64,000 nt of DNA from JAAXHB01 sp965214945 (GTDB lineage: Bacteria > Actinomycetota > Acidimicrobiia > Acidimicrobiales > Aldehydirespiratoraceae). Within the stretch, counting starts at the first letter, position 1. Each line of letters begins with the position of its first letter. The stretch lies in assembly GCA_965214945.1 (NCBI GenBank), contig OZ244029.1, forward strand, positions 62,001 to 126,000, given 5' to 3'. This document shows positions 37,191-46,218 of the stretch, piece by piece. The position numbers were made by a program, and so were the translations under genes. Under the pieces are notes generated by a model. It had not been told where the DNA came from, did no database searches, and saw only the letters and a program-made list of their open reading frames with translations.

Positions 37191-38518
37191 CGGTCGACTT
37201 CGCCCATGATCGGGTCGATCGACGAGATGATTGCTACGCCGTCCGCGATCAGGCCGCCATGCATGAGATGCGGCAGGCACTGCAGGTTCACGAAGCTCGG
37301 GGCGCGCACATGCAGCCGGTACGGCGTCGATGAGCCGTCGCTCACCAGGTACACGCCGAGTTCGCCGCGAGGCGACTCCACCGCGGCGTACACCTCACCG
37401 GGCGGCACCTTGAACCCCTCGGTGAAGATCTTGAAGTGGTGTATCAGCGCCTCCATCGACGCGTCGATTCGAGCCCTCGGCGGCGGCGTCACCTTCTTGT
37501 CCTGGGTGCGGTAATCGCCGGGCGGCATGGCGTCGACGACCTGGGCGACGATGCGCATCGACTCTCTTATCTCGTTGAGGCGCACGGCGTAACGGTCGTA
37601 GCAGTCGCCGCAGGTGCCGACGATCACGTCGAAATCGACCTGGTCGTAGAACAGGTAGGGCTCGTCGCGGCGCAGATCCCACGCCATTCCAGAGCCGCGC
37701 AGCACGGGCCCGGTGGCGCCGAGCGCCACACACTCTTCGGTGTTCATCACGCCCACGCCCTGCAGTCGTTCGCGCCAGATGGGCTGGCCGGTCAGCAGTG
37801 TGTCGTACTCGTCGAGGCGGGGATCGATCAGTTCCAGCAGGCGGGCCACATCGTCACGCCAGCCTGGCGGCAGGTCGGCCGACACGCCGCCCGGGCGGAT
37901 GTAGTTGTGGTTCATGCGCAGGCCGGTGACCTTCTCGAAGAAGCGAAGCACCTCCTCGCGCTCGCGCCAGCCGTAAATCATCATCGACACCGCGCCCAGG
38001 TCCATGCCATTGGTGGCCATGAACAGCAGGTGCGAGCTGATTCGGTTCAGCTCACACATCAGCATCCGGATCCACGTGGCGCGCTCGGGCACCTCGATGC
38101 CCAGCAGCTGCTCGACGGCCAGCGAGAAGGCCAGCTCGTTGAACAGCGGAGAGGCGTAGTCCATGCGGGTCACGTTGGTGCCGCCTTGCATATAGGTGAG
38201 CTGCTCGCCGGTTTTTTCCATGCCGGTGTGCAGGTAGCCGATCACCGGCTTAGAGCGCAGCACCGTCTCACCAGAAAGCTCCAGCATGAGTCTCAGCACG
38301 CCGTGGGTGGACGGGTGCGAAGGGCCCATGTTGAGCAGCACCCGCTCGTCGTCGGATGAGAGGCCGCCCGTTGGAGCGACCAGGCTCTCCGCGCCGATGG
38401 CGGAGGCCTCGGCTTCGGACATGCGCAGAACGGCGGAAGGCTCGCGGCTCCGCACGCGCTCACTGCAGGCCAAGGCGGGCTGCGCCCGCGCTGCGGGGCG
38501 GATGTCGACGCTGCTCAT
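37187..38518 (-). CDS. nuoD: NADH-quinone oxidoreductase subunit D
   Basis: A 443-residue 49-kDa-type subunit forming the quinone pocket with NuoB. It contains LLNMGPSHPSTHGVLRLMLEL and ends IDPIMGEVDR, the hydrogenase-like C-terminus. About 50 N-terminal residues precede the conserved core; the internal ATG at 38422 (MSEAEASAIGAES) is an alternative start. It lies 30 bases after nuoC. Confidence 0.93.
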   Translation of the reverse strand: MSSVDIRPAARAQPALACSERVRSREPSAVLRMSEAEASAIGAESLVAPTGGLSSDDERVLLNMGPSHPSTHGVLRLMLELSGETVLRSKPVIGYLHTGMEKTGEQLTYMQGGTNVTRMDYASPLFNELAFSLAVEQLLGIEVPERATWIRMLMCELNRISSHLLFMATNGMDLGAVSMMIYGWREREEVLRFFEKVTGLRMNHNYIRPGGVSADLPPGWRDDVARLLELIDPRLDEYDTLLTGQPIWRERLQGVGVMNTEECVALGATGPVLRGSGMAWDLRRDEPYLFYDQVDFDVIVGTCGDCYDRYAVRLNEIRESMRIVAQVVDAMPPGDYRTQDKKVTPPPRARIDASMEALIHHFKIFTEGFKVPPGEVYAAVESPRGELGVYLVSDGSSTPYRLHVRAPSFVNLQCLPHLMHGGLIADGVAIISSIDPIMGEVDR

Positions 38519-38548
38519 CGTGGCGCGCGTGCCAAGGCCGTGCGCAAG

Positions 38549-39049
38549 CTAGCGAGCGTCGCCCGCGGCCTTGAACTGCACTGGGATGCGCCCGACGTCG
38601 TAGTCCTTACGCAGCGGGTGGCCGACCCAGTCCTCTGGCATGAGGATCCTGGTGAGGTCGGGATGGCCTTCGAAGACGATGCCGAACATATCAAAAACCT
38701 CGCGTTCGAGGCTCTCGGCGCCGGGCCACACATCGAACAGTGTGGGCAGCGTCGCATCGTCTACGGGCACCTGCACCCGCAGGCGCAGGCGCTCACGGCG
38801 CTCGTGGCACAGCAGCCCGGCCACCACCTCGAAGCGCTCCGCCGCCACGCCGTCCGGCAGCCCGCGGTCGACGCTGAAGGCGAGGTAGTCCACCGCGGTG
38901 AGGTCGACGAGCTGGTCGAAGCCGTCGGCGCAGGCCTCGGCCGCGACAGCCGCCCAGGCGCCGCGGTCGGGGTGCAACACGGCCTGGCCGCGCGCGTGGC
39001 GCGCGTCGCCCAGGAGCGCGCCGTAGCGCCGCGCTCTGTTGAAGGCCAT
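38549..39049 (-). CDS. nuoC: NADH-quinone oxidoreductase subunit C
   Basis: A 166-residue 30-kDa-type subunit. The signature EREVFDMFGIVFEGHPDLTRILMPEDWVGHPLRKDY is present at the C-terminal end. It is separate from NuoD, as in other actinobacteria. It begins one base after the nuoB stop. Confidence 0.92.
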   Translation of the reverse strand: MAFNRARRYGALLGDARHARGQAVLHPDRGAWAAVAAEACADGFDQLVDLTAVDYLAFSVDRGLPDGVAAERFEVVAGLLCHERRERLRLRVQVPVDDATLPTLFDVWPGAESLEREVFDMFGIVFEGHPDLTRILMPEDWVGHPLRKDYDVGRIPVQFKAAGDAR

Positions 39050-39050
39050 G

Positions 39051-39683
39051 TCAGCGGACCGCCGGCGCGCTGCGGCGCCGCTTCACCATTCCCACGGCCG
39101 TCTGGCCGTCGCGCTGCTCCACCATGATCCCCGCGCCGCCGTGTACGCCGGGCCCGTCATGGCGTCCGCCGGGGCCGGGGCCTGCCTCCGCCCGGCGGGC
39201 CAGCAGTTCGCCGCTGGTGATCTTGTGGTGCAGCGTGAAGATGGCGTGCATCAGCGTCTCGGGGCCCGGCGGACAGCCGGGCGCGTACACGTCCACCGGC
39301 ACCACTTGGTCGACGCCCTGCACGATGGCGTAGTTGTTGAACATCCCGCCGCTGGAAGCACACACTCCCATCGAGATCACCCACTTGGGTTCCATCATCT
39401 GGTCGTATATCTGGCGCAGAACCGGCGCCATCTTCTGCGACACCCGACCAGCCACGATCATCAGGTCGGCCTGGCGGGGCGAGGCGCGGAACACCTCCAT
39501 GCCGTAGCGGGCCAGGTCGTAGTGGGCTGCGCCTGTGGCCATCATCTCGATGGCACAGCAGGCCAGGCCGAACGTGGCAGGCCAGCAGCTCCGGGCGCGA
39601 GCCCATTTCACCAGGCTCTCCAGCTTGGAGGTCATGAAATTGTGCGGCAGCGCTTCGAGACCCTTGCCCGACGACGGGAGCAT
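39051..39683 (-). CDS. nuoB: NADH-quinone oxidoreductase subunit B
   Basis: A 210-residue subunit that binds cluster N2, the last electron carrier before quinone: GLACCAIEMM, GVCASSGGMF and PGCPPGPE supply the cysteines. The start is ATG 39683, sharing a base with the nuoA stop. A glycine-rich tail of about 45 residues follows the domain. Confidence 0.94.
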   Translation of the reverse strand: MLPSSGKGLEALPHNFMTSKLESLVKWARARSCWPATFGLACCAIEMMATGAAHYDLARYGMEVFRASPRQADLMIVAGRVSQKMAPVLRQIYDQMMEPKWVISMGVCASSGGMFNNYAIVQGVDQVVPVDVYAPGCPPGPETLMHAIFTLHHKITSGELLARRAEAGPGPGGRHDGPGVHGGAGIMVEQRDGQTAVGMVKRRRSAPAVR

Positions 39684-40249
39684 CACCGAGCCTCCGGCGC
39701 TCCGGCCGCGGCGGCGCCTGTCCGGGTGGCCTCCGCTCCGGCTGCTGTGACATCGTTCCAGCGGCCTTCGAGGCCGACGCGGCGCACGGTGGTGCCGGCA
39801 GTGCGCTGAGCCGACACAGCCGGGTACGCACCGCCTTCTCTGCCAGATGTGCCCATACGCCGAGAAGCGCCCATGCGCCTGTCGGCGCGTGCCGGCCCCC
39901 ACTCGAGCGCGCCGGCGCTGATCAGGTACACGAACGACTCGAACACCGCGAACGTGAAGACCAGCACCACCACGAGGCCGAACAGGCCGAGACCGCCGCG
40001 GGCGACGGCATACGGGTAGAACAGGATGATCTCCACATCGAAGACTATGAAGATCATCGCCACCAGGAAGAACCGCACCGGGAAGCGCTCAGGCGTGTCG
40101 CGGGCGGGCACGATGCCGCACTCATAGGGCGCCAGTTTCGGCACGGTCGGACGGCGCGGCGCCAGCCGGCCCGACACCGCGAAGCTAGCAGCGGCAAACA
40201 GCGCGGCCAGCGCTAGCAGCGCCAGCAGCGGCAGATACTGGCTCAGCAC
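39683..40249 (-). CDS. nuoA: NADH-quinone oxidoreductase subunit A
   Basis: The first 125 residues are a normal three-helix NuoA with PYECGI and FFLVAMIFIVFDVEIILFYPYAV. About 60 extra residues, Arg/Gly/Ala-rich, follow to the stop, making it much longer (188) than usual. It begins three bases after the upstream membrane protein gene, so no separate nuo promoter is likely. Confidence 0.92.
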   Translation of the reverse strand: MLSQYLPLLALLALAALFAAASFAVSGRLAPRRPTVPKLAPYECGIVPARDTPERFPVRFFLVAMIFIVFDVEIILFYPYAVARGGLGLFGLVVVLVFTFAVFESFVYLISAGALEWGPARADRRMGASRRMGTSGREGGAYPAVSAQRTAGTTVRRVGLEGRWNDVTAAGAEATRTGAAAAGAPEAR

Positions 40250-40252
40250 GTC

Positions 40253-41284
40253 TCAGGCGCCCGCCTTCGCGGGTGTTGCCCTCTGCTCCAACGCCAGCTT
40301 GTCGCGTTCGTGTAGGAGCATGCACAGCGCGGCGAACACCGCCAGCGAGCCGAGCGTTACCAGCGCCGGCTTCAGGCGGAGGTTGCCGAGATTGCGGATC
40401 ATGATCACCGAGATCACGGGCTTGTCGGGGTCGATCACCGGTAGAGGCGGCGCCTGTCCGGGCACCAGCGGCTGGTCGATCACCTCCTGCACCTGCACGA
40501 GGCCGTAGCGGGTGGGGTGGGTGACCTGGAGGGCGGTGCGGATCTGTGTCCAGATGCGGTCGAGGCGGTCGGGGCTGTCGGGCAGTCCCCGCTTGCCGCC
40601 GAGCGTGTAGGTGTCGAGCAGCTTGAAGTCGGCCTGAGACGTGAAATCGAGATCGGGGTTCTCGGTGAGCATGGCCACTGCGGAGGCCTGAGCCTCGCCT
40701 GCCTCGGCGGTGGACAGCAGCTGCCAGCCGCCGAAGTCCACTCGCCCGGAGGCTTCGGCCTCCGATGTCACCGAGGGTGCCACCGCCGCCAGCTCCGACA
40801 GGGTGGTGGCCTCGTTGCGGGTCTGCTCCTCTGCGACAAGCGCGTCGATCTCAGCCGAGGTGAGGCCTTCGGTCTGATCGGGTGTGAGCGTGTCGCGGGT
40901 GACGATCCCGAACTCGGCGTTGGCAACCGCGTCGCCGGAATCGACTGCCAGCTCGAACGCGGAGGGCAGATCATCGGGGTTGGGCAGCTCCGCGGCCGCG
41001 TCCAGCGCGGCTTGCTCCAGATCGCCGATGTTGATCTCCTGAAGCTCCCAGGTGGGTGCCTGGCCTGCCCAGCCGATCCCGTAGATCCACCACACAGCGG
41101 CCATGATCGTCATCCAGCCGAAGAACCCGGTCAGAGCGATCAGCGTGCCCAGCCGCGTCCCGGTGTTGGCGGCCAGCAGCAGCCAGACCGAGCCCATCAG
41201 CGTGATCACGCCGGCGAACACCGCCATGAAGCCGCGTATCTCAGGATCCCATGCCAAACCGGCGATCAGCTCAAGCGTCTCCAT
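40253..41284 (-). CDS. Uncharacterised membrane protein between bc and nuo genes
   Basis: A 343-residue protein with two N-terminal membrane helices (about 18-38 and 45-68), an acidic extra-membrane domain of some 230 residues (rich in Ala, Asp, Glu), and one helix near residue 305-325 (LRLKPALVTLGSLAVFAALCMLL). No cofactor motif is seen. It is nine bases after the cytochrome c gene and three before nuoA, so it is made with both respiratory complexes. A scaffold or accessory role is possible; the family is unknown to me. Confidence 0.75.
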   Translation of the reverse strand: METLELIAGLAWDPEIRGFMAVFAGVITLMGSVWLLLAANTGTRLGTLIALTGFFGWMTIMAAVWWIYGIGWAGQAPTWELQEINIGDLEQAALDAAAELPNPDDLPSAFELAVDSGDAVANAEFGIVTRDTLTPDQTEGLTSAEIDALVAEEQTRNEATTLSELAAVAPSVTSEAEASGRVDFGGWQLLSTAEAGEAQASAVAMLTENPDLDFTSQADFKLLDTYTLGGKRGLPDSPDRLDRIWTQIRTALQVTHPTRYGLVQVQEVIDQPLVPGQAPPLPVIDPDKPVISVIMIRNLGNLRLKPALVTLGSLAVFAALCMLLHERDKLALEQRATPAKAGA

Positions 41285-41293
41285 CTTGACTCT

Positions 41294-42553
41294 CTACAGG
41301 TTGCGCTCAAACGCTGTGATGGCGTCGATCTGGTCTTGGGTGAGCGTGGCCGGATAGGTGACCTCCAGGTCGTCGTCGGTGCGGGGGCCGAAGCCGGGCA
41401 TCTGGCCGTTGCCTCCTGAGCCGCCCTTGCCGTAGGTCTGGCCCACAGACTGGCCGCGGGTGATGAAATCGGCGTGGCTGACAGCAGTCTCGAACTGGTC
41501 GAGGATGCTGTCGCCGGTGATGTTCGGGCCGAAGAATCCGCCGCCGGTGTCATACGACTCGAGGATCGGCCCGGCATGGCCGTCGAGGCTGTCGTCGCCG
41601 TCGACGACGGCATTGAACGCCCACCCGTAGGTGTGGCATCGGGCGCAGCTGTAGGTGCCCCCCGCGGCGGGATTGTTGAACAGGATCTCGCCGTAAGCCC
41701 AGTACATCTCGCTTCCGGGCGCCTCCCCTGAGGCCAGTAGCTCCAGCCCCGCGGCGCGGATCCCGGCGTCGTCGCCGGCTAGCGAGCCGTCAGCCGCCAG
41801 CGCCATCGAGCGGGCGTTCTCCACCACTCCGGCTACCGCGTCGAGCCACTCGTCGACAGCGGAGTCGCCTCGGCTGACGCCGAGATGATCCGCCACGCCA
41901 TCTAGCACGCCCTGATCGACAATCTCGCGGATCTCCGACTCCGGTATCTGGATGCGGCGCATATAGTGGATCAGATACTGGAGCTGCTGCTCAGTGAGCG
42001 GCCCACCTCCAGGAGCACCCCACGCTGGCATCACGTTGTTGCGCCCGTAGTTAAGGACGTGGAGCACCTCGTCCTCGCTGTGGCGGGACAGCACCGTGTT
42101 TAGCGCCGGCGCGGCCCATGCGACGGTAGCAACGAAGTTGCCGGACTCGTCGGTGATCGTGAACTGCGTGGACCCTCCTGCGCCCTCCGCGCCGTGGCAC
42201 GACTGGCAGTCGCTGCCCTCCTCGTAGAGCTCGCCGCCGCGGTCGGCAAACACCCTGTCGGTATCGACCACCAGGCCGTGCTGGCGGCCGGGTTCGCCCA
42301 GCCAGTAGACGGGCAGGCCCACGCCGATGATCACCAGCATCGCCACACCTGCCAGCAGCGATTTGTCGAGCTTCGTCCCCTCCAGCTCGGAGTCCTCCAG
42401 GTACGCCTTGCGGTTCGAAGCCAGATCCACCTCGCTGCCCACCTCCGGGCGCGCCGAGCGCGAGTTGAGGATCAGGTAGACGACGAACCCGATGAAGACA
42501 ATGGCGAGGATGACGAACCCGATGGTTCGCTGGGTTGAAGCGGCGAGCAGCAT
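41294..42553 (-). CDS. Membrane-anchored diheme cytochrome c of the bc complex
   Basis: A 419-residue protein with helices near 10-29 and 66-84, then a large outer domain with two heme sites: CQSCH at 116-120 and CARCH at 303-307. It is the probable c-type electron carrier fused or bound to the cytochrome bc complex, comparable in role to actinobacterial QcrC but with a different layout (two N-terminal helices). It lies nine bases after the Rieske gene. Confidence 0.85.
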   Translation of the reverse strand: MLLAASTQRTIGFVILAIVFIGFVVYLILNSRSARPEVGSEVDLASNRKAYLEDSELEGTKLDKSLLAGVAMLVIIGVGLPVYWLGEPGRQHGLVVDTDRVFADRGGELYEEGSDCQSCHGAEGAGGSTQFTITDESGNFVATVAWAAPALNTVLSRHSEDEVLHVLNYGRNNVMPAWGAPGGGPLTEQQLQYLIHYMRRIQIPESEIREIVDQGVLDGVADHLGVSRGDSAVDEWLDAVAGVVENARSMALAADGSLAGDDAGIRAAGLELLASGEAPGSEMYWAYGEILFNNPAAGGTYSCARCHTYGWAFNAVVDGDDSLDGHAGPILESYDTGGGFFGPNITGDSILDQFETAVSHADFITRGQSVGQTYGKGGSGGNGQMPGFGPRTDDDLEVTYPATLTQDQIDAITAFERNL

Positions 42554-42562
42554 TGGGGTGGG

Positions 42563-43435
42563 CTAGTGGGTCGCCTGCCCGATGCAGGCCGGGCCTTCGG
42601 CTTCTTGGCCGGTGGTGTTGGTGCCGATCGGCGGCCCTTGGATGATCGTGCCAGTGTCGACGACCAGCGACCCGTCGCTGGTGACCTCCACTGCGAAGCG
42701 GTCCATGCCCCGAGGCGCGGGCCCACCGCGCTTCTCGCCCACCTGATTGTACTTCGAGCCGTGGCACGGGCACTCGAACCACTGCGAAGTGACGCAGTTG
42801 GGTACGCGGCAGCCGAGGTGCGGACATTTCTGGTATAGCGCCACAATGCCGCCGGATAGGCCCAGCCGCTGGCCCGCGGTCATGCCGGCGAGTTCGGCGC
42901 TCGAGTAGGCCACGGCCGCCTTCTCCACCGCGCCGTTGGGGTATTCGGTGAGCCACATCCGGCCTTCGGGCTTGTAGAGGAAGCCCGAGCTGTCGCGTAT
43001 CTCTGTGAGCAGGTCGCTGATCAGCCCGACCTTGATCTTGGAGCCGAAGCCGCTGCTTCCCTGGGGCCACAAGAACGCGATACAGGCCACACCGAAGCCG
43101 GAAAGGCTCAGGCTCATCAGCATCACGATGGTGCGGTTGAAGAACTGTCGGCGGCTCACCCCGATGGTCTCGGGGTCGGGCGGCACGTACGGCTGGGGCG
43201 GGCCGGCGGGCTCGACGGCCGCCAGCGCCGTGCCGGAACGCGCCTCGCTGGCGGCCCGCTCCACCTCACGGCCCGTCGGCGAGGTCTGGCCGCTTAGCAC
43301 CGCAGATGCCCGGTCGCGGCGGCGCGTCTCTCTGGACAGCATGCCGATGGCCTGCTCGGACTGCCTTCGGCGCACCCCTGCCAATACCGCCACGCCGGCC
43401 AGAACCGCGAGCGCCGCCATTGCCAAATAGATCAT
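42563..43435 (-). CDS. Rieske iron-sulphur protein
   Basis: A 290-residue protein. A first helix at 1-21 is followed by a basic linker, a twin-arginine-like SRRQFF at 94-99 and a second helix (about 102-123). The Rieske domain has CPHLGC at 204-209 and CPCHGS at 222-227, giving the two Cys and two His ligands of the 2Fe-2S cluster. It transfers electrons from quinol to the c heme. It lies between the cytochrome b C-terminal subunit and cytochrome c genes. Likely exported via Tat. Confidence 0.93.
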   Translation of the reverse strand: MIYLAMAALAVLAGVAVLAGVRRRQSEQAIGMLSRETRRRDRASAVLSGQTSPTGREVERAASEARSGTALAAVEPAGPPQPYVPPDPETIGVSRRQFFNRTIVMLMSLSLSGFGVACIAFLWPQGSSGFGSKIKVGLISDLLTEIRDSSGFLYKPEGRMWLTEYPNGAVEKAAVAYSSAELAGMTAGQRLGLSGGIVALYQKCPHLGCRVPNCVTSQWFECPCHGSKYNQVGEKRGGPAPRGMDRFAVEVTSDGSLVVDTGTIIQGPPIGTNTTGQEAEGPACIGQATH

Positions 43436-43477
43436 CGGCAGCCTCCCAACAACTGCACGCCCTGTCTCACAGCTTGT

Positions 43478-44272
43478 TCATAGCTCAAAGAACAGTCCCG
43501 CCGTCCACGGGAACACGAAGTTGAAGCCGGGCCCCCGGAAGAACGATCCGATCATCACCAGCACGGCCCAGAACATCAGGTGGATGGTCATCAGACTGAT
43601 CGCGAACTTGCGGTCTTCGGGGGCTTTAGACGGATTCTTGTCGATGTAGGGAGCGAGCATCAGCAAGAACAGGCCGATGCCCGGGATCGTCACCCCGGCC
43701 ACCATCGGGTGGAACATGGTAAGCAGCTCCTGCAGCCCGAGAAAATACCACGGCGCCTTGGACGGGTTGGGCGTCTGGTTGAAGTTCGCCAGCTCTAACA
43801 GCGGCGCGTTAACGAAGATCGAGAACAGCAGCGTGAACGCGGTGATGAACAGCGACGCCACGAACTCCACTACCAGCAGGTGAGGCCAGACGTGCACCTT
43901 GTCCTGGGGCTTCGACTTGACGTCCTGGATCGAGCCCGATTTCACCACTGTGAGCAGCCGCTGCGTGTGGCCGCCTGGTCCGGTGATCGCGGCGGGTGGC
44001 GGCACTGCCGGAACCGCCGGGGCGACAGCCGTTGCGGTGGCGGCGACAGCCGTTGCGGTGGCGGCGACCGCCGCAGCCGACCCGGGGCTCGCCTCCGCGG
44101 CGGCGCGCGCGGCTTTGGAGCGGTCGAGCAGATGTGCCGGGATCTTGATGTCGCCCGACGCCGCTGCGGGGCTTGAGCCTCCCCCAGCGCCCGCAGCGGC
44201 GGCCTTGGCCGCCTCCGCCTTGGCGCGGGCCTCCTCGGCCCGTCGCCGCAGATGCTCAGGTATTTCCACCAT
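43478..44272 (-). CDS. Cytochrome b C-terminal subunit (subunit IV-like)
   Basis: A 264-residue protein. Residues 130-264 hold three membrane helices with NPSKAPWYFLGLQELL, the equivalent of the PEWY quinol-site region. The first 110 residues are a soluble, alanine-rich extension with two copies of a motif (EIPEHLRRRAEEARAKAEA and KIPAHLLDRSKAARAAAEA), then VAATATA repeats. It completes the split, b6f-like cytochrome b with the upstream gene, 105 bases away. Confidence 0.9.
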   Translation of the reverse strand: MVEIPEHLRRRAEEARAKAEAAKAAAAGAGGGSSPAAASGDIKIPAHLLDRSKAARAAAEASPGSAAAVAATATAVAATATAVAPAVPAVPPPAAITGPGGHTQRLLTVVKSGSIQDVKSKPQDKVHVWPHLLVVEFVASLFITAFTLLFSIFVNAPLLELANFNQTPNPSKAPWYFLGLQELLTMFHPMVAGVTIPGIGLFLLMLAPYIDKNPSKAPEDRKFAISLMTIHLMFWAVLVMIGSFFRGPGFNFVFPWTAGLFFEL

Positions 44273-44377
44273 TGTCGTGTCTACGGTCCCTGCTCGAAGT
44301 TTCTGCCCGTGTCTGCGTTCCCTGCTCGTCTCGTGCAGTCCATGCTCGAAGCTCTTCCCGCCCGCTGTCCGCCGCGG

Positions 44378-45172
44378 CTACAGCGGCCCGGAGATCCCGC
44401 CGTCCTTGCGGACTCTCCAGAAGTGAATCGCCATGAATATGACGATCACAAACGGCAACATCAGCACATGCAACACGTACCATCGCAGCAGCGTGTCGGT
44501 GCCGATCTCCCTTCCGCCGAGCAGCACGAAGCGCACCTGATCGCCGAACACCGGCGTGTAACCCATCATGTTTGTGCCGACGGTGACCGCCCACAGCGCC
44601 AGCTGATCCCACGGCAGCAGGTAGCCGGTGAACGAAAGCAGCAGCGTGAGCGTGAGCAGGATCACGCCGATCACCCAGTTGAACTCCCGCGGCGGCTTGT
44701 AGGCCCCGTGGTAGAACACCCGAGCCATGTGCAAGAACACGGTGATCACCATGAGGTGCGCGCCCCAGCGGTGCATGTTGCGCACCAACAGCCCGAAGGT
44801 CACCGAAGTCTGCAGGATGTAGATGTCATCCCAGGCCTGCGCCGCGGTGGGCCGGTAAAAGAACATCAAGAAGATGCCTGTGACCGTCAGCAGGATGAAC
44901 AGAAAGAAGCTCAGCCCGCCTAGGCACAGCGTGTAGCTCACCTTCACGGCGTGGCGTTTCACTTTCACCGGGTGGAGGTGGTACAACACGCTGTTCATCA
45001 CCACGTACGACCGGTTCCGGGGGCTGTCGGTGTAGCCCTTGCGGAAAATCGAGCCCGGCCGGAAGATCGAGTTCCAGGCCTGCGACTTCTGAACCTGGTC
45101 GCCGATCTTGCCGAGCTGGTCGGAGAGCCGCTCTGGCAGCGGCTTCTTGCGCTCTGCGGTTTCAGTGGCCAT
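44378..45172 (-). CDS. Cytochrome b N-terminal subunit (b6-like)
   Basis: A 264-residue, four-helix diheme cytochrome b. The heme ligands are His134 (HRWGAH) and His148 (LHMARV), His235 (YVLHVLML) and His250 (AIHFWRV); the spacing of the second pair is that of cytochrome b6. TGYLLPWDQ and a final RKDGGISGPL are further b6 marks. It forms the core of the quinol-oxidising complex with the subunit IV-like product. Confidence 0.93.
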   Translation of the reverse strand: MATETAERKKPLPERLSDQLGKIGDQVQKSQAWNSIFRPGSIFRKGYTDSPRNRSYVVMNSVLYHLHPVKVKRHAVKVSYTLCLGGLSFFLFILLTVTGIFLMFFYRPTAAQAWDDIYILQTSVTFGLLVRNMHRWGAHLMVITVFLHMARVFYHGAYKPPREFNWVIGVILLTLTLLLSFTGYLLPWDQLALWAVTVGTNMMGYTPVFGDQVRFVLLGGREIGTDTLLRWYVLHVLMLPFVIVIFMAIHFWRVRKDGGISGPL

Positions 45173-45219
45173 AGGCGTGACCGTCTCCTCTGCGGATGCT
45201 CATCGGGGGCTGGGGGCGT

Positions 45220-45636
45220 TCAGGCGAGGCGCATCCCATAGCCGTAGCCGTGTGCGTTGGTGCGCTGGTGGAGATCGCCGTCGGCTGGCGGGTCTCCCAT
45301 CTTGCCGAGGATGATCACCCCGGTCGGGCACCGGTCGACGCACAAGGCGCAGCGGGTGCACACGTCGTCGTCGATGGTGAAGATCACCTTGTCGTTGGGG
45401 TCGATTCCGGGCAGCTCGGTGCCCACGGCGGACTCCACGGCATCGGTTGTCACCATGAAGATGCACTTCCAGGGGCAGATATCCACGCAGCCCTCGCACA
45501 TGATGCACTCTGACTGGTCGATGTGAATGAACAGCTTGGGCTTGACCGCCTGGGCCATCCATGCGGCGTCGACCTCCTGGAGCACGTAGTCGTCTCTGAA
45601 CTCCGGCATCGGCGGGTTGGCGTCGGTGGTGGTCAT
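45220..45636 (-). CDS. 2x[4Fe-4S] ferredoxin-like protein of the bc operon
   Basis: A 138-residue protein with two cluster motifs: Cys44-47-50-54 (CIMCEGCVDICP) and Cys93-96-99-103 (CTRCALCVDRCP). I start at ATG 45636, which overlaps the preceding gene by four bases. It is in the cytochrome bc operon, 47 bases before cytochrome b, and so may bring electrons to or from the complex. Such an arrangement is known to me mainly from acidimicrobial genomes; the partner is unknown. Confidence 0.88.
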   Translation of the reverse strand: MTTTDANPPMPEFRDDYVLQEVDAAWMAQAVKPKLFIHIDQSECIMCEGCVDICPWKCIFMVTTDAVESAVGTELPGIDPNDKVIFTIDDDVCTRCALCVDRCPTGVIILGKMGDPPADGDLHQRTNAHGYGYGMRLA

Positions 45637-46082
45637 GCTTGCGACCCCTCCCGAACGAGCGGGCGCCCGAAGGTCGACACGTCGGGGGCCTTGGGCTTGG
45701 CTTTGCCGCGGTTCTGCCACATGGCCCACATGGCGACGTTGCCGCCGATGGCGATGCCGTAGATCACCACGGCGATCACGTCTCGGATCACGACGTAGGT
45801 GATGGTGAACGGGAAGCTGCCGCCCTCGGCCTGCGCCTTGAGTATCCCGCCCGGCCCTACGAAGAGCTTGTCGGTGCGCCAGTTCAGCTCGTTATCGGCC
45901 CAGGCCAGCCACTGGTGGGGTACTACGCCGTAAATCCAGAACATCAGGAAGAACACGACCATCGCACCGAACATGGCTTCGCCCCAGGTGACAGGCGTGC
46001 CCACCGGGCGGCGATTCATGTAGGACATGATCGCCCCGGCGAGGATCACTGAGACTATGACTGACAGTGTGAAGGCGACCAC
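45633..46082 (-). CDS. Uncharacterised membrane protein, first gene of the respiratory cluster
   Basis: A 149-residue protein with three membrane helices (about 3-20, 37-55, 92-120; for example MFGAMVVFFLMFWIYGVVPHQWL). No heme or metal motif is obvious apart from a VPHQW histidine. It overlaps the ferredoxin by ATGA. It probably anchors or assists the ferredoxin and cytochrome b subunits. The 136 bases upstream should hold the promoter of the whole cluster; no clear hexamers stand out. Confidence 0.78.
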   Translation of the reverse strand: MVAFTLSVIVSVILAGAIMSYMNRRPVGTPVTWGEAMFGAMVVFFLMFWIYGVVPHQWLAWADNELNWRTDKLFVGPGGILKAQAEGGSFPFTITYVVIRDVIAVVIYGIAIGGNVAMWAMWQNRGKAKPKAPDVSTFGRPLVREGSQA

Positions 46083-46218
46083 CGCAGCTCCTGTACGACA
46101 ACGCTCGGCGAGCAGTGTAATCCGCGCCCGGTGAACTGCGTAGCCCCGACCTTGTCGCAGATGCGGCGGCGGGTCGCGCAGGCCGCCGCCCGACTCACGC
46201 CGTTCCGAGGCGGCGGGG

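Noticed and set aside
27890..40249. Long open frames antisense to the nuo genes
   Set aside because: They are by-products of high GC content; compositions are His/Arg/Gly-rich and lack domain motifs.
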